DNA from: Methylovulum sp. | GTDB taxonomy: Bacteria; Pseudomonadota; Gammaproteobacteria; Methylococcales; Methylomonadaceae | Length of the DNA: 64,000 nucleotides | Assembly: GCA_030653435.1 (NCBI GenBank) | Contig: JAURZI010000076.1 | Location: 25,359-89,358, forward strand | Direction: 5' to 3' | In this document: positions 41,191 through 50,332 of the stretch, piece by piece | How positions within the stretch are numbered: position 1 is the first letter of the stretch | Layout: every line of letters starts with the position of its first letter | Notes under the pieces: model-generated | Seen by the model: the letters and a program-made list of their open reading frames with translations, nothing else | Databases searched by the model: none | Told to the model about the DNA's origin: nothing | Position numbers and translations under genes: made by a program

Positions 41191-41922
41191 GTGAAAATTT
41201 CCATTGTTGTTCCTGTTTATAATGAAGCCGCCAATATAGCCGCTTTACTTGACGAAATTACTGCCGCGATGCGTGCTGCGGAAGCCTATGAGATTATCTA
41301 TGTTGATGACGGCAGTGATGACTTGACGGCAACGGCATTAGCCCAGGCCCTTCAAGATGTCAACGCGCTGAGGGTTATCCGGCACCAGCGCAGCTGCGGG
41401 CAAAGCACCGCAATTTATACCGGCGTTAAAGCGGCTCGCTATCCGCTGGTTGCTACGCTGGATGGCGACGGTCAAAACGATCCGGCTGACATCCTGCGGT
41501 TATGTGCAGTATTCATGCAGCAAAGACAAACTCAAGCCAATTTATGGATGGTGGCGGGTTGGCGAAATAAGCGCCATGATTCGGCGTGGCGGCGATTTTC
41601 ATCCAAAGTCGCCAATACCGTTAGGGCAGCCCTGTTGGGGGACAATACGCCGGACAGCGGCTGCGGTTTGAAGGTATTCTTAAGGGATGAGTTTTTGGCT
41701 TTGCCTTATTTTGACCACATGCACCGGTTTTTGCCGGCATTGGTCTTGCGTGCCGGGGGGCAAGTGATTTCTGAGCCTGTCAATCATCGTTCCAGGACCA
41801 ACGGGTATTCAAAATATGGCACTTTGGACAGGCTAGGTGTGGGTATCACTGATTTGTTAGGTGTGATCTGGTTGCAAAAACGGGCAAAATTAGCCGAGGT
41901 AAAAGAACTTGAACATAGATAA
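41191..41922 (+). CDS. Family 2 glycosyltransferase, dolichol/undecaprenyl-phosphate sugar transferase type
   Basis: A 243-residue GT-A transferase with VPVYNEAANI, IIYVDDGSDD and TLDGDGQNDPADI, the pattern of enzymes that load mannose, glucose or aminoarabinose onto a polyprenyl phosphate. It lacks the two C-terminal membrane helices of GtrB or ArnC. The start codon is GTG. The next gene overlaps by 14 bases and encodes a small membrane LAB_N protein, a common partner. A polytopic transferase that would use the lipid-linked sugar is not adjacent. Confidence 0.88.
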   Translation: MKISIVVPVYNEAANIAALLDEITAAMRAAEAYEIIYVDDGSDDLTATALAQALQDVNALRVIRHQRSCGQSTAIYTGVKAARYPLVATLDGDGQNDPADILRLCAVFMQQRQTQANLWMVAGWRNKRHDSAWRRFSSKVANTVRAALLGDNTPDSGCGLKVFLRDEFLALPYFDHMHRFLPALVLRAGGQVISEPVNHRSRTNGYSKYGTLDRLGVGITDLLGVIWLQKRAKLAEVKELEHR

Positions 41923-42193
41923 AGAAACCATCTGGTTAATCGTCGGTTTTGCGGGGCAGGCCTTGTTTTCGGCGCGGTTTATTGTGCAATGGCTGAAAAG
42001 TGAACGTGAAAAGAAAAGTGTTTTCCCGGTTGCGTTCTGGTACTTCAGTATAGCCGGCGGGATTACGTTGTTGGTTTACGCCATTTACCGGCGGGATCCG
42101 GTTTTTATCGCCGGACAATTAACGGGCTTGTTGATTTATTTTCGTAACCTCTATTTCGTCGTCTACGAACGGAAAAATAAGCTGGCAGAATAA
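41909..42193 (+). CDS. LAB_N domain small membrane protein
   Basis: A 94-residue protein with three hydrophobic stretches, matching the lipid-A-disaccharide synthase N-terminal (LAB_N) family: GFAGQALFSARFIVQWLKSE, VFPVAFWYFSIAGG and IAGQLTGLLIYFRNLYF. Stand-alone members occur beside polyprenyl-phosphate glycosyltransferases and may help move or present lipid-linked sugars; that role is inferred. Translation would start at TTG 41909 and the frame overlaps the GT2 gene, so coupling is likely. Confidence 0.88.
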   Translation: MNIDKETIWLIVGFAGQALFSARFIVQWLKSEREKKSVFPVAFWYFSIAGGITLLVYAIYRRDPVFIAGQLTGLLIYFRNLYFVVYERKNKLAE

Positions 42194-42211
42194 TCCATCG
42201 CTGTAAAAAAC

Positions 42212-42230
42212 AGGCGGGTCAAGCCCGCCT
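42212..42230 (+). terminator. Hairpin after the GT2/LAB_N pair
   Basis: AGGCGGG, a 5-base loop and CCCGCCT form a perfect 7-bp stem 18 bases after the LAB_N stop. Only TTGCTG follows, so T-tract support is weak. It lies between convergent genes. Confidence 0.6.
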
Positions 42231-42243
42231 TGCTGTGCCGTTA

Positions 42244-42702
42244 TTACCGCAAAGCATCACCACAATTCAGGTCTATGAAATTGCGTAAAGCAACCGCGCT
42301 TTCGGAATCGTTGACTTTTTTCTCCCCTGAGCCCCCGTTTTCCTCATATAACAACACCGTTTTTACCGAACCATCGACTTGTTTTTGATAAGCGCGGTAA
42401 AGCACTGAATTGGCATCGACCGGGAAAGCTTCTGAATGGATAACGCCTAAGGACGCCTCAGAAATTTTCGTGTTAATACTGGATTTACTCAAATGTAATG
42501 TTAGCGTGTGGCTAGAGTTCATGTCGTCCAGTTGATAGCGCATACTGAGTTGTCCGTTCTCGCGTATGGCGCAATTTTTGCCGGCCGCGTAGCTGGGCAT
42601 GACAAAGCCCGGAGAGCTGATTTTTTCCAATAACACGCCTGAGTGTGCCATAGGCGCCCAGCATAATGGCAGTAACAACCAACGGTAATGTGATAATGAC
42701 AT
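42244..42702 (-). CDS. Unrecognised secreted protein
   Basis: About 152 residues, starting with a probable signal peptide (MSLSHYRWLLLPLCWAPMAHSG). The mature part is mostly polar with two cysteines (KNCAIRENG and DLNCGDALR) that could form a disulfide. I do not recognise a family. The frame is open to 42732, but ATG 42702 is chosen because a G-rich GGGGGGGATCTC precedes it. The 7-base G run in the ribosome-binding region could be prone to length change. No co-directed partner is near. Confidence 0.65.
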   Translation of the reverse strand: MSLSHYRWLLLPLCWAPMAHSGVLLEKISSPGFVMPSYAAGKNCAIRENGQLSMRYQLDDMNSSHTLTLHLSKSSINTKISEASLGVIHSEAFPVDANSVLYRAYQKQVDGSVKTVLLYEENGGSGEKKVNDSESAVALRNFIDLNCGDALR

Positions 42703-42805
42703 GAGATCCCCCCCAAAATGAATAAAGTACATCTGTTAGCCTGCAAGTCTACCTAAATCATGAGGCGACCGCCACAGGATAATGGCCGGATGTTGCCGGC
42801 CGGCG

Positions 42806-43702
42806 TTATGGCTTTTGGTTGCTGATACCATGCGGCACATGGGCGGCGGTGACGTGCCGGGCGGCACTGTCACAATGGCTTTTTTGGTCATCAAAGAAAA
42901 TATCGGCGCCAAAAGCTTTTAAAAATTCGCCTTTAGGCAGGCCGCCTAAAAACAGCGCCTCATCAATACGGATATCCCATGCCCTTAATGTCCTGATGAC
43001 CCGTTCATGGGCAGGCGCCGACCTTGCCGTGACTAACGCAGTTCTGATCGGCGAGTCGTCGGAGTCAAATTGGGTTTGTATATACTGCAATGCGGCAAGG
43101 AATGCTTTGAACGGGCCTCCGGGCAGCGGTTTTTTTGCTTCACGACGCTCATTTTCTGCAAAGACTTCCAGTCCCCGTTGTTGATAGATGCGCTCAGAGG
43201 CATCCGAAAACAGCACCGAATCGCCATCAAACGCTATGCGTAACTGGCCGCTTGGGTTGGCTAATGATGAGCCGCTCAGAATTGTCGCCGCCGCAAAGCC
43301 TGCATCCAGGGTTTTGGCGACATCTTCGGCATTGGTCGATAAAAATAGATGGGCGCCAAATGCCGAGATATAAGGGTAAGGCGATGTGCCGCTGGTAAAA
43401 GCGGCGCGGGTGATATTGAGCTGGTGATGGGCAATGGAATTAAAGATTCTTAAGCCGGTGTCGGCGCTGTTTTGTGATAACAAGATGATTTCAACCAAGC
43501 TGTCTTCCGGGCGGTTGTCGTTGATGGCCAGCAGTTTTTGTACTAAAGCAAAGCCATAGCCAGGGGCCAACACATCATCTTCGTGCTCAATTTGGTAACG
43601 GCAAAATGCAGCTTTGCCCTGGGATTCAAAGATGGCGTGTGAATCATCCAGGTTAAACAGGGCGCGGGACGAGATAGCCACGACCAGTTTTTGTTTGCTC
43701 AT
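42806..43702 (-). CDS. Cytosolic 5'-nucleotidase (cN-I type)
   Basis: A 298-residue soluble protein of the 5'-nucleotidase family related to animal cN-I. The HAD-like nucleophile motif is IAFDGDSVLFSDASERIY near residue 150, with ALVTARSAPAHERV, GLPKGEFLKAFGADIFFDD as later motifs. ISSRALFNLDDSHAIFE at the start is also typical. It should remove phosphate from nucleoside monophosphates such as AMP or IMP. The frame is open upstream, but ATG 43702 matches the family start and lies 2 bases after the stop of the upstream gene, implying coupling. Confidence 0.85.
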   Translation of the reverse strand: MSKQKLVVAISSRALFNLDDSHAIFESQGKAAFCRYQIEHEDDVLAPGYGFALVQKLLAINDNRPEDSLVEIILLSQNSADTGLRIFNSIAHHQLNITRAAFTSGTSPYPYISAFGAHLFLSTNAEDVAKTLDAGFAAATILSGSSLANPSGQLRIAFDGDSVLFSDASERIYQQRGLEVFAENERREAKKPLPGGPFKAFLAALQYIQTQFDSDDSPIRTALVTARSAPAHERVIRTLRAWDIRIDEALFLGGLPKGEFLKAFGADIFFDDQKSHCDSAARHVTAAHVPHGISNQKP

Positions 43703-43704
43703 GG

Positions 43705-44646
43705 CTAATGTCCGGCGGCCATTTCTTGTTGGGCGGCCTCCATTCCAGCTTTGAGCATTTCCACCCATGCAGTGAGCTTGGTGGCATCGGTTTTCAGGTC
43801 AGCCATTAGCGTAAACAATGCGGCATTGGCAATCAGGATGGCAATGGCGAAGGCCAGTAGGGCATAGTTTAGGCGTGTTGCGGATGCTGATGTTTTTTGC
43901 AGCTGCGCCAATTGGGTTTCGAGGTGGACTTGGTTAGCTTTTAATTGCTGGAGCACTTCGGTATTATCGCCGATCTGGAGCGCGTGTTTGGGTATGGCTG
44001 TCGATGGGGGCGAGGCCCATGCTTCGTCATTATTTAGGGTGTCGGTAACAATACTGCCGCCGTCATCGGGTTTGGGCGTTGGTGAGACGATAACTTCGGT
44101 TGTTGCCGACAAAGCCGTTTCGTCGTTTGCCGTGCCATCGGCAACGCCGGGTTCTGGGGCATGGTCGTAGCGTTGCTCAGGTTGGCGCTGTGCCAGATAA
44201 TCCGAAATAAACGCATCGACTTTGAAATCGTCGGAGGATGGGGTTGGCGTTGGGTCTGTTTGGTGGTGCGTGTCGGTTAGCGCGGCAACAACATCAACCT
44301 GTGCTTGCCAGTCCATAGCGCTGCCGGTGACTGGTTGGTCAACGGCCATGGTGGCTGGGCTGATAGCGGCGTCAATGGCGACAAAACGGTCATCCGGGTT
44401 TGCTGCATGCGCGGGCGCGTTGTGGGCGGCGCCAAAGCCGGAATTGGCCAGTAATCTGTCGATGGCATCCTCTTCTTCCACGGCTTCTTCGGCATCGACG
44501 ATATGGTTTAGCGGGGTAATGGTTAGCCCTGTATCATCAGGCATGGTGTGCAGGTCAGCCAAAAGAAGGTCATCTTCCTGGACATTAACATCAGCAGTAA
44601 AATTATCCCATCGTTGAGTTGAAAACCTATTGGTGTATTTTTTCAT
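43705..44646 (-). CDS. Unrecognised acidic membrane protein with coiled coil
   Basis: A 313-residue protein with no family that I recognise. Residues 1-225 are acidic and low in complexity, rich in Asp, Ala, Thr and Pro, and probably disordered. A coiled coil (LKANQVHLETQLAQLQKTS) precedes a membrane helix (ALLAFAIAILIANAALF), and a short amphipathic tail ends the protein. It would sit with its acidic part in the cytoplasm or periplasm depending on topology. Its stop is 2 bases from the 5'-nucleotidase start, so the two are likely co-expressed. Confidence 0.7.
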   Translation of the reverse strand: MKKYTNRFSTQRWDNFTADVNVQEDDLLLADLHTMPDDTGLTITPLNHIVDAEEAVEEEDAIDRLLANSGFGAAHNAPAHAANPDDRFVAIDAAISPATMAVDQPVTGSAMDWQAQVDVVAALTDTHHQTDPTPTPSSDDFKVDAFISDYLAQRQPEQRYDHAPEPGVADGTANDETALSATTEVIVSPTPKPDDGGSIVTDTLNNDEAWASPPSTAIPKHALQIGDNTEVLQQLKANQVHLETQLAQLQKTSASATRLNYALLAFAIAILIANAALFTLMADLKTDATKLTAWVEMLKAGMEAAQQEMAAGH

Positions 44647-44803
44647 ATTTATGCCCGTGTGGCGTTAAGATAACGATAAAACTGTACAGCACTTATTTTC
44701 AGGCAAAACAATTTCCCTGCGCTATGCTTAATGCCGTAAAGTTTCGCTCATTTGATGATAAACTGCCAAAAAATATTTTTCAAACCGCCCATTCAAACCA
44801 TAA

Positions 44804-45328
44804 ATGCAACTAGCCATTACTGCTTTAGGTAACAACCAGATTAATTTTATTGCAGAACTGTTGCCCGCTATACGCGACTGCAAATGCAATATGGTAGAAA
44901 TAAGGTCATCGCGTCTCGCGCAAGTGACTGCCGCATATTTGTTGGTCCAGGGCAACTGGAACCAAATTGCCAAGCTTGAAAATGTGCTGGATAGCCTACA
45001 GCGGCGTATGGAAATAAAAATCCATATCTTAAGGCCGGAACCCAAAGAGAAGGCTAAGGAATATGTGCCCTATTCGTTGGAAACGATTTCTCTGGATAAG
45101 GATAATATCATGGAATCGGTCACATCCTTCCTGATCGACCGGGAAATAGAAATTGAGGAAATGGCCGGCAGCTCTTATCAGGCGCCTTATGTACAAACGC
45201 CAGTGTTCTCCAGCAAATTTGTCATTTTAATACCCCCGCAACTTAATTTATTGTCACTGCGTGAAGAGTTTTTGGACTTTTGCGACCAGTTGAACATAGA
45301 TGCAATTCTTGAACCCATAAAACGATAG
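44804..45328 (+). CDS. gcvR: GcvR-type ACT-domain regulator
   Basis: A 174-residue protein with two ACT domains, about residues 2-80 (AITALGNNQINFIAELLPAI) and 90-170. E. coli GcvR binds GcvA and glycine to repress the glycine cleavage operon. Here it is followed 8 bases later by a bcp-type peroxiredoxin gene, the same neighbour as in E. coli and pseudomonads. No ribosome-binding site is obvious before the ATG. The usual RPG of the first loop is replaced by NQI, so glycine binding may differ. Confidence 0.82.
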   Translation: MQLAITALGNNQINFIAELLPAIRDCKCNMVEIRSSRLAQVTAAYLLVQGNWNQIAKLENVLDSLQRRMEIKIHILRPEPKEKAKEYVPYSLETISLDKDNIMESVTSFLIDREIEIEEMAGSSYQAPYVQTPVFSSKFVILIPPQLNLLSLREEFLDFCDQLNIDAILEPIKR

Positions 45329-45335
45329 GTTTCCA

Positions 45336-45818
45336 ATGACCCAAGCCCAAATAAGCGTCGGCTCTGCTGTGCCTGATTTTGCGTTGCCGTCTACCGGTAA
45401 TAACACGTTCAGGTTGATGGATTTTCGTGGCAACTGTGTGGTGCTGTATTTTTATCCCAAAGACAATACGCCGGGTTGTAGTCAGGAAGCCCAGGCTTTT
45501 CGCGACAATATTGACAAATTCACGGCATTAAATGCGGTTGTTGCAGGCGTATCGCGGGACACCGTGCGCGTCCACGAAGGCTTTAAAGCCAAGCAGGCGT
45601 TGCCTTTTGAGTTGCTTTCGGATGGTGAAGAAAGCTTATGCCAGCTGTTCGATGTGATTAAGCTGAAAAACATGTACGGCAAACAGGTGCGGGGCATAGA
45701 GCGCAGCACCTTCCTGATTGATGCTAACGGCGTACTGGTCCGTGAGTGGCGCAAGGTAAAGGTCAAAGGCCACAGCGATGATGTATTGGCGGTCTTACAT
45801 GAACTGAAGGGGGCTTAG
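45336..45818 (+). CDS. bcp: Thiol peroxidase of the Bcp/PrxQ family
   Basis: A 160-residue thioredoxin-fold peroxiredoxin that reduces organic and hydrogen peroxide. The peroxidatic cysteine is in PKDNTPGCSQEAQAFRD near residue 49. The usual second cysteine five residues later, as in the E. coli protein, is replaced by glutamine, and the Thr after Cys by Ser. Another cysteine in ESLCQLFDV near residue 106 might resolve the disulfide. The gene lies between gcvR and phoH with 2-8 base gaps, so all three probably form one operon. Confidence 0.92.
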   Translation: MTQAQISVGSAVPDFALPSTGNNTFRLMDFRGNCVVLYFYPKDNTPGCSQEAQAFRDNIDKFTALNAVVAGVSRDTVRVHEGFKAKQALPFELLSDGEESLCQLFDVIKLKNMYGKQVRGIERSTFLIDANGVLVREWRKVKVKGHSDDVLAVLHELKGA

Positions 45819-45820
45819 GT

Positions 45821-47239
45821 ATGAATATTCAGACGACACCGGATAGGAAGCTGTTTGTATTGGACACCAATGTGCTTATGCACGATCCCGCCGCCATCTT
45901 TCGCTTTCAGGAACATGACCTTTTTATTCCTATGATTGTGCTCGAAGAGCTCGACCATGCGAAAAAAGGGCTGACCGAAGTGGCGCGCAACGTCAGGCAG
46001 GTCAGCCGTTTTCTCGATGAATTGATCCGAGGCACCAACCAACAATCGCTTAACGACGGCCTGCCGCTGTCCCGTATCGAACATGGGCCGAATGCCGATG
46101 TGCTGGAAAGTGCCGGGCGCTTGTATTTTCAAACCAGCGAAATGACGGCGTTATTGCCGGAAAGCATGCCGGGCAATCTTGCCGATAATTCGATATTACG
46201 CATTGTGTTGGCGCTGACCAAGGAATTACCGGATATCCATATTATTCTGGTGTCCAAAGACATCAATATGCGGATCAAGGCGGCGACGCTGGATTTGCTC
46301 GCCGAAGATTACCATAATGACCAAACGCTGGATGACATTGACTTGTTATATAGCGGCGCCACCGCGTTGGATAGCGATTTCTGGGATGAGCATGGCACAA
46401 AAATGGAATCCTGGCAGGAAAAAGACCGGACGTTCTACCGCTTGGAAGACCCTTTGGTTGCCGAATGGTATCCCAACCAGTATTTATATATCGAGGATGA
46501 GTCCAATTTTGAAGCGATAGTCAGGAGTTGCTCCGGTGATGTCGCGGTGCTCGAATTGGCCAGGGATTACCGGTCCAAACACAATAATGTCTGGGGCATT
46601 ATCGCCAAGAACCGCGAGCAAAATTTTGCGCTGAATGTGTTACTGGATCCTGAAATAGATTTTGTCACCTTGCTGGGCACGGCGGGCACCGGTAAGACTT
46701 TACTGGCTTTGGCGGCAGGTTTGGCGATGACGCTGGAAAAAAAGCTGTACAACGAAATCGTCATGACCCGCGAGACCGTGCCTATTGGTGAAGACATCGG
46801 TTTTTTGCCGGGCACGGAAGAAGAAAAAATGGCGCCGTGGATGGGTGCGTTGATGGACAATCTGGAATTGTTGGGTAGCCGTTCTGGACAAAACGAGTGG
46901 GAGCAGGGCGCGGCAAAAAATATTCTGATGAACCGCGTGAAAATAAGGTCGCTTAATTTTATGCGCGGACGGACCTTCCTTAACCGATTTCTGATAATTG
47001 ATGAAGCCCAAAACCTGACGTCAAAACAGATGAAAACGCTGATAACCCGTGCCGGCCCCGGCACCAAAATTATTTGTATCGGCAATCTGTCGCAAATCGA
47101 CACGCCTTATTTGACGGCGACCACGTCCGGTTTGACTTATGTAGTGGATCGTTTCAAAAGTTGGCCTTATGGGGCGCATATTACGCTACGGCGCGGCGAA
47201 CGTTCGCGCTTGGCGGATTATGCTTCAGAAATCCTATAA
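45821..47239 (+). CDS. PIN-PhoH family ATPase/ribonuclease
   Basis: A 472-residue protein. The N-terminal PIN domain has acidic active-site residues (FVLDTNVLMHDP, VLEELDHAKKG, ADNSILRIVLAL). The C-terminal PhoH-type P-loop ATPase has LGTAGTGKTLLALA, EDIGFLPGTEEEKMAPW and FLIIDEAQNLT. Members of this PhoH2-like family combine RNA unwinding and cleavage, and some act as toxins, but there is no small antitoxin gene directly upstream. The ATG follows AAGGGGG inside the end of the peroxiredoxin gene. Confidence 0.93.
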   Translation: MNIQTTPDRKLFVLDTNVLMHDPAAIFRFQEHDLFIPMIVLEELDHAKKGLTEVARNVRQVSRFLDELIRGTNQQSLNDGLPLSRIEHGPNADVLESAGRLYFQTSEMTALLPESMPGNLADNSILRIVLALTKELPDIHIILVSKDINMRIKAATLDLLAEDYHNDQTLDDIDLLYSGATALDSDFWDEHGTKMESWQEKDRTFYRLEDPLVAEWYPNQYLYIEDESNFEAIVRSCSGDVAVLELARDYRSKHNNVWGIIAKNREQNFALNVLLDPEIDFVTLLGTAGTGKTLLALAAGLAMTLEKKLYNEIVMTRETVPIGEDIGFLPGTEEEKMAPWMGALMDNLELLGSRSGQNEWEQGAAKNILMNRVKIRSLNFMRGRTFLNRFLIIDEAQNLTSKQMKTLITRAGPGTKIICIGNLSQIDTPYLTATTSGLTYVVDRFKSWPYGAHITLRRGERSRLADYASEIL

Positions 47240-47249
47240 TGTCCCTGGT

Positions 47250-48365
47250 TTACAAGGGCGCCATAGGATAGTCATCATCGCCTATCCTCGGCCAGGCGGT
47301 TAATACGGCTTTAACGACGGTGGCTAAGGGAATAGCCAAAAAGACGCCCCAGAACCCCCACAAGCCGCCGAAAAACAGGATGGCGATAATAATGGCTACA
47401 GCATGCAAGTTGACCGCTTCCGAGAATAGCACCGGCACCAGCACGACCGCATCCAGGGCCTGGATAATCGAGTAGGCGATTAATACGTACATAAAATCGT
47501 CGCCGTCTAAGCCCCATTGCACATAAGCAACGATTAACACGGGAAAGGTCACCAGGGTTGCGCCGATGTACGGAATAATTACCGATAAGCCCATCAGCAC
47601 TGACAACAACACCGCATAATTCAAGCCTAATGCCGCGTATGTGGCACAACTGACCAGCCAGAGGACAAACACCTCGGCAAATTTACCGCGCACATAATTG
47701 GCTATCTGGGTATCGACTTCCTGCCAGACGCGCACTGTTAAATTCTGGTCCTTAGGCATGAATTGTAACAACCACGACACCAGCAATTCCTTGTCTTTTA
47801 AAAAGAAAAACACCATCATCGGCACCAGGAACAAATAAATCATTGCACTGACCAGACCGATCACCGACGCCGCAGAGACGGACAATACTTTTTGTCCGTA
47901 AGATAATAATTCGCTCTGAATGGCGAGCATCATTTGGCTGATCCTGCTTTCTGAAATCAGTTTTGGGTATATTTTGGGCAGGCGCATGATTTCATGCTGG
48001 GCGCTGTTGAGCATATCGGGGATCTGCTGGATCAGCTCCACGGTCTGCTGCGAAACGATAGGGATTAGAAAAAACAGCAAGAAACCCAGGCAGGTCATAA
48101 AGAATGTAAACACCAGGTAGACGGCGAGCAGGCGCGGCATCTTGGCCTTTTCGGCCTTGCCGACGATGCCTTCCAGCAAATAGGCCAAGACTATGGAGGT
48201 AAATACCGGCATCAACAAATCAGACAGTGAGTAAATCAGGATAAAGCTGGTGACCAGGATAAGCGCCAATGAAACGGCTTGGTGGTTAGGTAAAAAACGC
48301 TGCAAGGATGCCCTGAAAAAACTTAAATTTATGGACTTGTCTTCGGATGTGTCTAAGGTCGTCAT
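47250..48365 (-). CDS. AI-2E family transporter (PerM-like)
   Basis: A 371-residue inner-membrane protein with eight or so predicted helices. It has the long hydrophilic loop after helix two or three and the conserved C-terminal block LSVIIPYIGATLVTFPVLIVAY-QWG, then FSEAVNLHAVAIIIAILFFGGLWG, given here as two neighbouring motifs. Members include TqsA and PerM; substrates range from autoinducer-2 to sodium or small acids, so the cargo is uncertain. It is convergent with the PhoH gene, with only 10 bases between stop codons. Confidence 0.9.
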   Translation of the reverse strand: MTTLDTSEDKSINLSFFRASLQRFLPNHQAVSLALILVTSFILIYSLSDLLMPVFTSIVLAYLLEGIVGKAEKAKMPRLLAVYLVFTFFMTCLGFLLFFLIPIVSQQTVELIQQIPDMLNSAQHEIMRLPKIYPKLISESRISQMMLAIQSELLSYGQKVLSVSAASVIGLVSAMIYLFLVPMMVFFFLKDKELLVSWLLQFMPKDQNLTVRVWQEVDTQIANYVRGKFAEVFVLWLVSCATYAALGLNYAVLLSVLMGLSVIIPYIGATLVTFPVLIVAYVQWGLDGDDFMYVLIAYSIIQALDAVVLVPVLFSEAVNLHAVAIIIAILFFGGLWGFWGVFLAIPLATVVKAVLTAWPRIGDDDYPMAPL

Positions 48366-48523
48366 TAAATGGCCGGCTGTTGTTTTGGGGTGGTGGCATT
48401 TTACATCTAATAGCCTACATCCAATAATGTCTTTAACCCTATGATGATTTTGAATTACCTAGGCGATCTCGTAAAATAGAATCCAAAATAGGAACCCTCC
48501 CCCCCGATAATCAGGAAACGAGT

Positions 48524-49492
48524 ATGCAAATTGATGTGTTTAATGGCGATGCAGATGGCATTTGTGCGTTGGTGCAGCTGCGGCTTGCCCAACCGGCTAT
48601 GGCGACCTTGGTCACCGGCTTGAAAAGGGACATTCAACTATTGGACCGCGTCTTGGAGCAGATCCCCGTACAGGCCGATGATCAGGTCACCGTGCTGGAC
48701 ATTTCGCTGGAAAAAAACGGTAAGGCGCTGAACAAAATTCTTGAGCAAGGCGCCGATGTTTTTTATGTCGATCACCACCAATCCGGGGACATCCCCGACC
48801 ACCCTAAGCTTAAGGCCATCATCAACACCGACGCCAATGTGTGCACCAGCTTACTGGTGGATCAATACCTGCAAGGCAAGTACCGGGCTTGGGCGGTTAC
48901 CGCTGCGTTCGGCGATAATCTGATAGACAGTGCCGAACAGGCGGCCAAAACCCTGGCGTTATCGGCAGACGCGTTAAAAAAACTCAATGATTTAGGCGTT
49001 TGCATCAATTATAACGGTTACGGCGGGGACATCAGCGACCTGCATTTCGCACCGGATGCCTTGTTTCGGGAATTGGCCCCTTATGCGTCGCCGTTTGATT
49101 TTATGGCCGATAATCCCGCTATCTACCAGCGCTTACTGACGGGATATGCCGATGATATGGCTCAGGCTTTGCAGATGCAGCCTGAATATCAAACGGGGAC
49201 TGTCGGTGTTTATATCTTGCCCGATGTGGCTTGGGCCAGGCGTATTAGCGGCGTATACGGCAATGAGCTGGCAAACCGGACACCTGGGCGCGCCCATGCG
49301 GTGTTGAGCCACACGGACAAGGGCGATTATCAGGTTAGCGTCAGGGCGCCGTTGACCAATAAAACCGGAGCCGATGAGCTCTGTTCGGCTTTTCCGACCG
49401 GGGGGGGGCGTAAAAGCGCGGCCGGCATCAATCATTTGCCGACAGCCAGCTTGTCGGCATTTATTACAGCGTTTGAACAAAAATATCGTTAA
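48524..49492 (+). CDS. DHH-family phosphoesterase
   Basis: A 322-residue cytosolic hydrolase with [15 protein letters not shown] (first metal site), [21 protein letters not shown] (the DHH motif) and the C-terminal DHHA1 block [16 protein letters not shown]. This set resembles NrnA/RecJ-like exonucleases and c-di-AMP or nanoRNA phosphodiesterases; the substrate cannot be fixed. AGGA lies 10 bases before the ATG. The GGGR codons include nine consecutive G (49400-49408), a possible slippage site. cysC follows 38 bases later. Confidence 0.88.
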   Translation: MQIDVFNGDADGICALVQLRLAQPAMATLVTGLKRDIQLLDRVLEQIPVQADDQVTVLDISLEKNGKALNKILEQGADVFYVDHHQSGDIPDHPKLKAIINTDANVCTSLLVDQYLQGKYRAWAVTAAFGDNLIDSAEQAAKTLALSADALKKLNDLGVCINYNGYGGDISDLHFAPDALFRELAPYASPFDFMADNPAIYQRLLTGYADDMAQALQMQPEYQTGTVGVYILPDVAWARRISGVYGNELANRTPGRAHAVLSHTDKGDYQVSVRAPLTNKTGADELCSAFPTGGGRKSAAGINHLPTASLSAFITAFEQKYR

Positions 49493-49530
49493 AATCAGCC
49501 CATTTCCCCCTACAACTTTTAATACTTATC

Positions 49531-50160
49531 ATGACAATAAAAAGCAGCAATACCGTTTGGCATCATGCAACGGTCACACGTGCAGACAGAGAAGAATTGC
49601 ACGGACACAAAAGTGTCATCTTGTGGTTCACGGGTTTATCAGGCTCAGGCAAATCGACCTTGGCGCATGCCGTGGAAGATCACTTGCATAAACTCGGCAT
49701 TTCCACATTTGTGTTGGATGGGGATAATGTCCGTCATGGCTTGTGCAGTGATTTAAGCTTTAATGACCATGATCGTGTAGAAAATATCAGACGCATTGGT
49801 GAGCTTGCGAAATTGGTCATAGAAGCGGGCGTAATCACATTGACGGCGTTTATTTCACCGTTCAAATCCGACCGAAACACCGCCAGAAACCTGGTTCCGC
49901 ATGGCGATTTTTTCGAAATACACTGCCAATGCCCTATCGAAACCTGCGAGCAGCGCGATGTCAAAGGTTTGTACAAAAAAGCCAGAGCGGGTGAAATCCC
50001 TTTCTTTACCGGCATCGATTCACCTTACGAAGCGCCGGAACAACCGGAATTGGTCGTTAATACGCATGAACAAAGTTTGGAAGAAAGTGTCGAGCGGGTT
50101 ATCGAGCTGCTGCTGCAACGTGGCGTGATTAAGGATGGCGGTGCTGGCACGCCGGAATAA
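49531..50160 (+). CDS. cysC: Adenylylsulfate kinase
   Basis: A 209-residue P-loop kinase that phosphorylates APS to PAPS for sulfate assimilation or sulfation. Walker A is [32 protein letters not shown] binds [18 protein letters not shown] and [18 protein letters not shown] are family signatures. The sulfurylase genes cysD and cysN are not adjacent. The link to the sulfatase locus 30 kb away is only thematic. Confidence 0.95.
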   Translation: MTIKSSNTVWHHATVTRADREELHGHKSVILWFTGLSGSGKSTLAHAVEDHLHKLGISTFVLDGDNVRHGLCSDLSFNDHDRVENIRRIGELAKLVIEAGVITLTAFISPFKSDRNTARNLVPHGDFFEIHCQCPIETCEQRDVKGLYKKARAGEIPFFTGIDSPYEAPEQPELVVNTHEQSLEESVERVIELLLQRGVIKDGGAGTPE

Positions 50161-50265
50161 AGCAGCGCCCTATCTACGGGGTATCACGGGTGCAATCACG
50201 CGCCACTATATTGCCAAGAACACTGTCGTCCTTTGCGTAGATAGCCAAAGCTATTTTTCGTAGGC

Positions 50266-50311
50266 CGCGCCTTATTGTGCCTGCGGGTGACCATTGGGGG
50301 TATAAGGCGCG
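50266..50311. repeat. 10-bp inverted repeat upstream of the GGCT-like gene
   Basis: CGCGCCTTAT at 50266-50275 and its complement ATAAGGCGCG at 50302-50311 form a perfect stem around a 26-base loop. The layout (GC-rich dyad flanked by GTAGGC and GCATGG) recalls REP-like extragenic palindromes, but no second copy was located in the window. Confidence 0.5.
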
Positions 50312-50332
50312 CATGGCTCGGGAGGGACAATC

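Noticed and set aside
45821..47239. PhoH2-type toxin-antitoxin pair
   Set aside because: No small antitoxin frame lies upstream; the gene directly follows bcp, so a housekeeping role is more likely.
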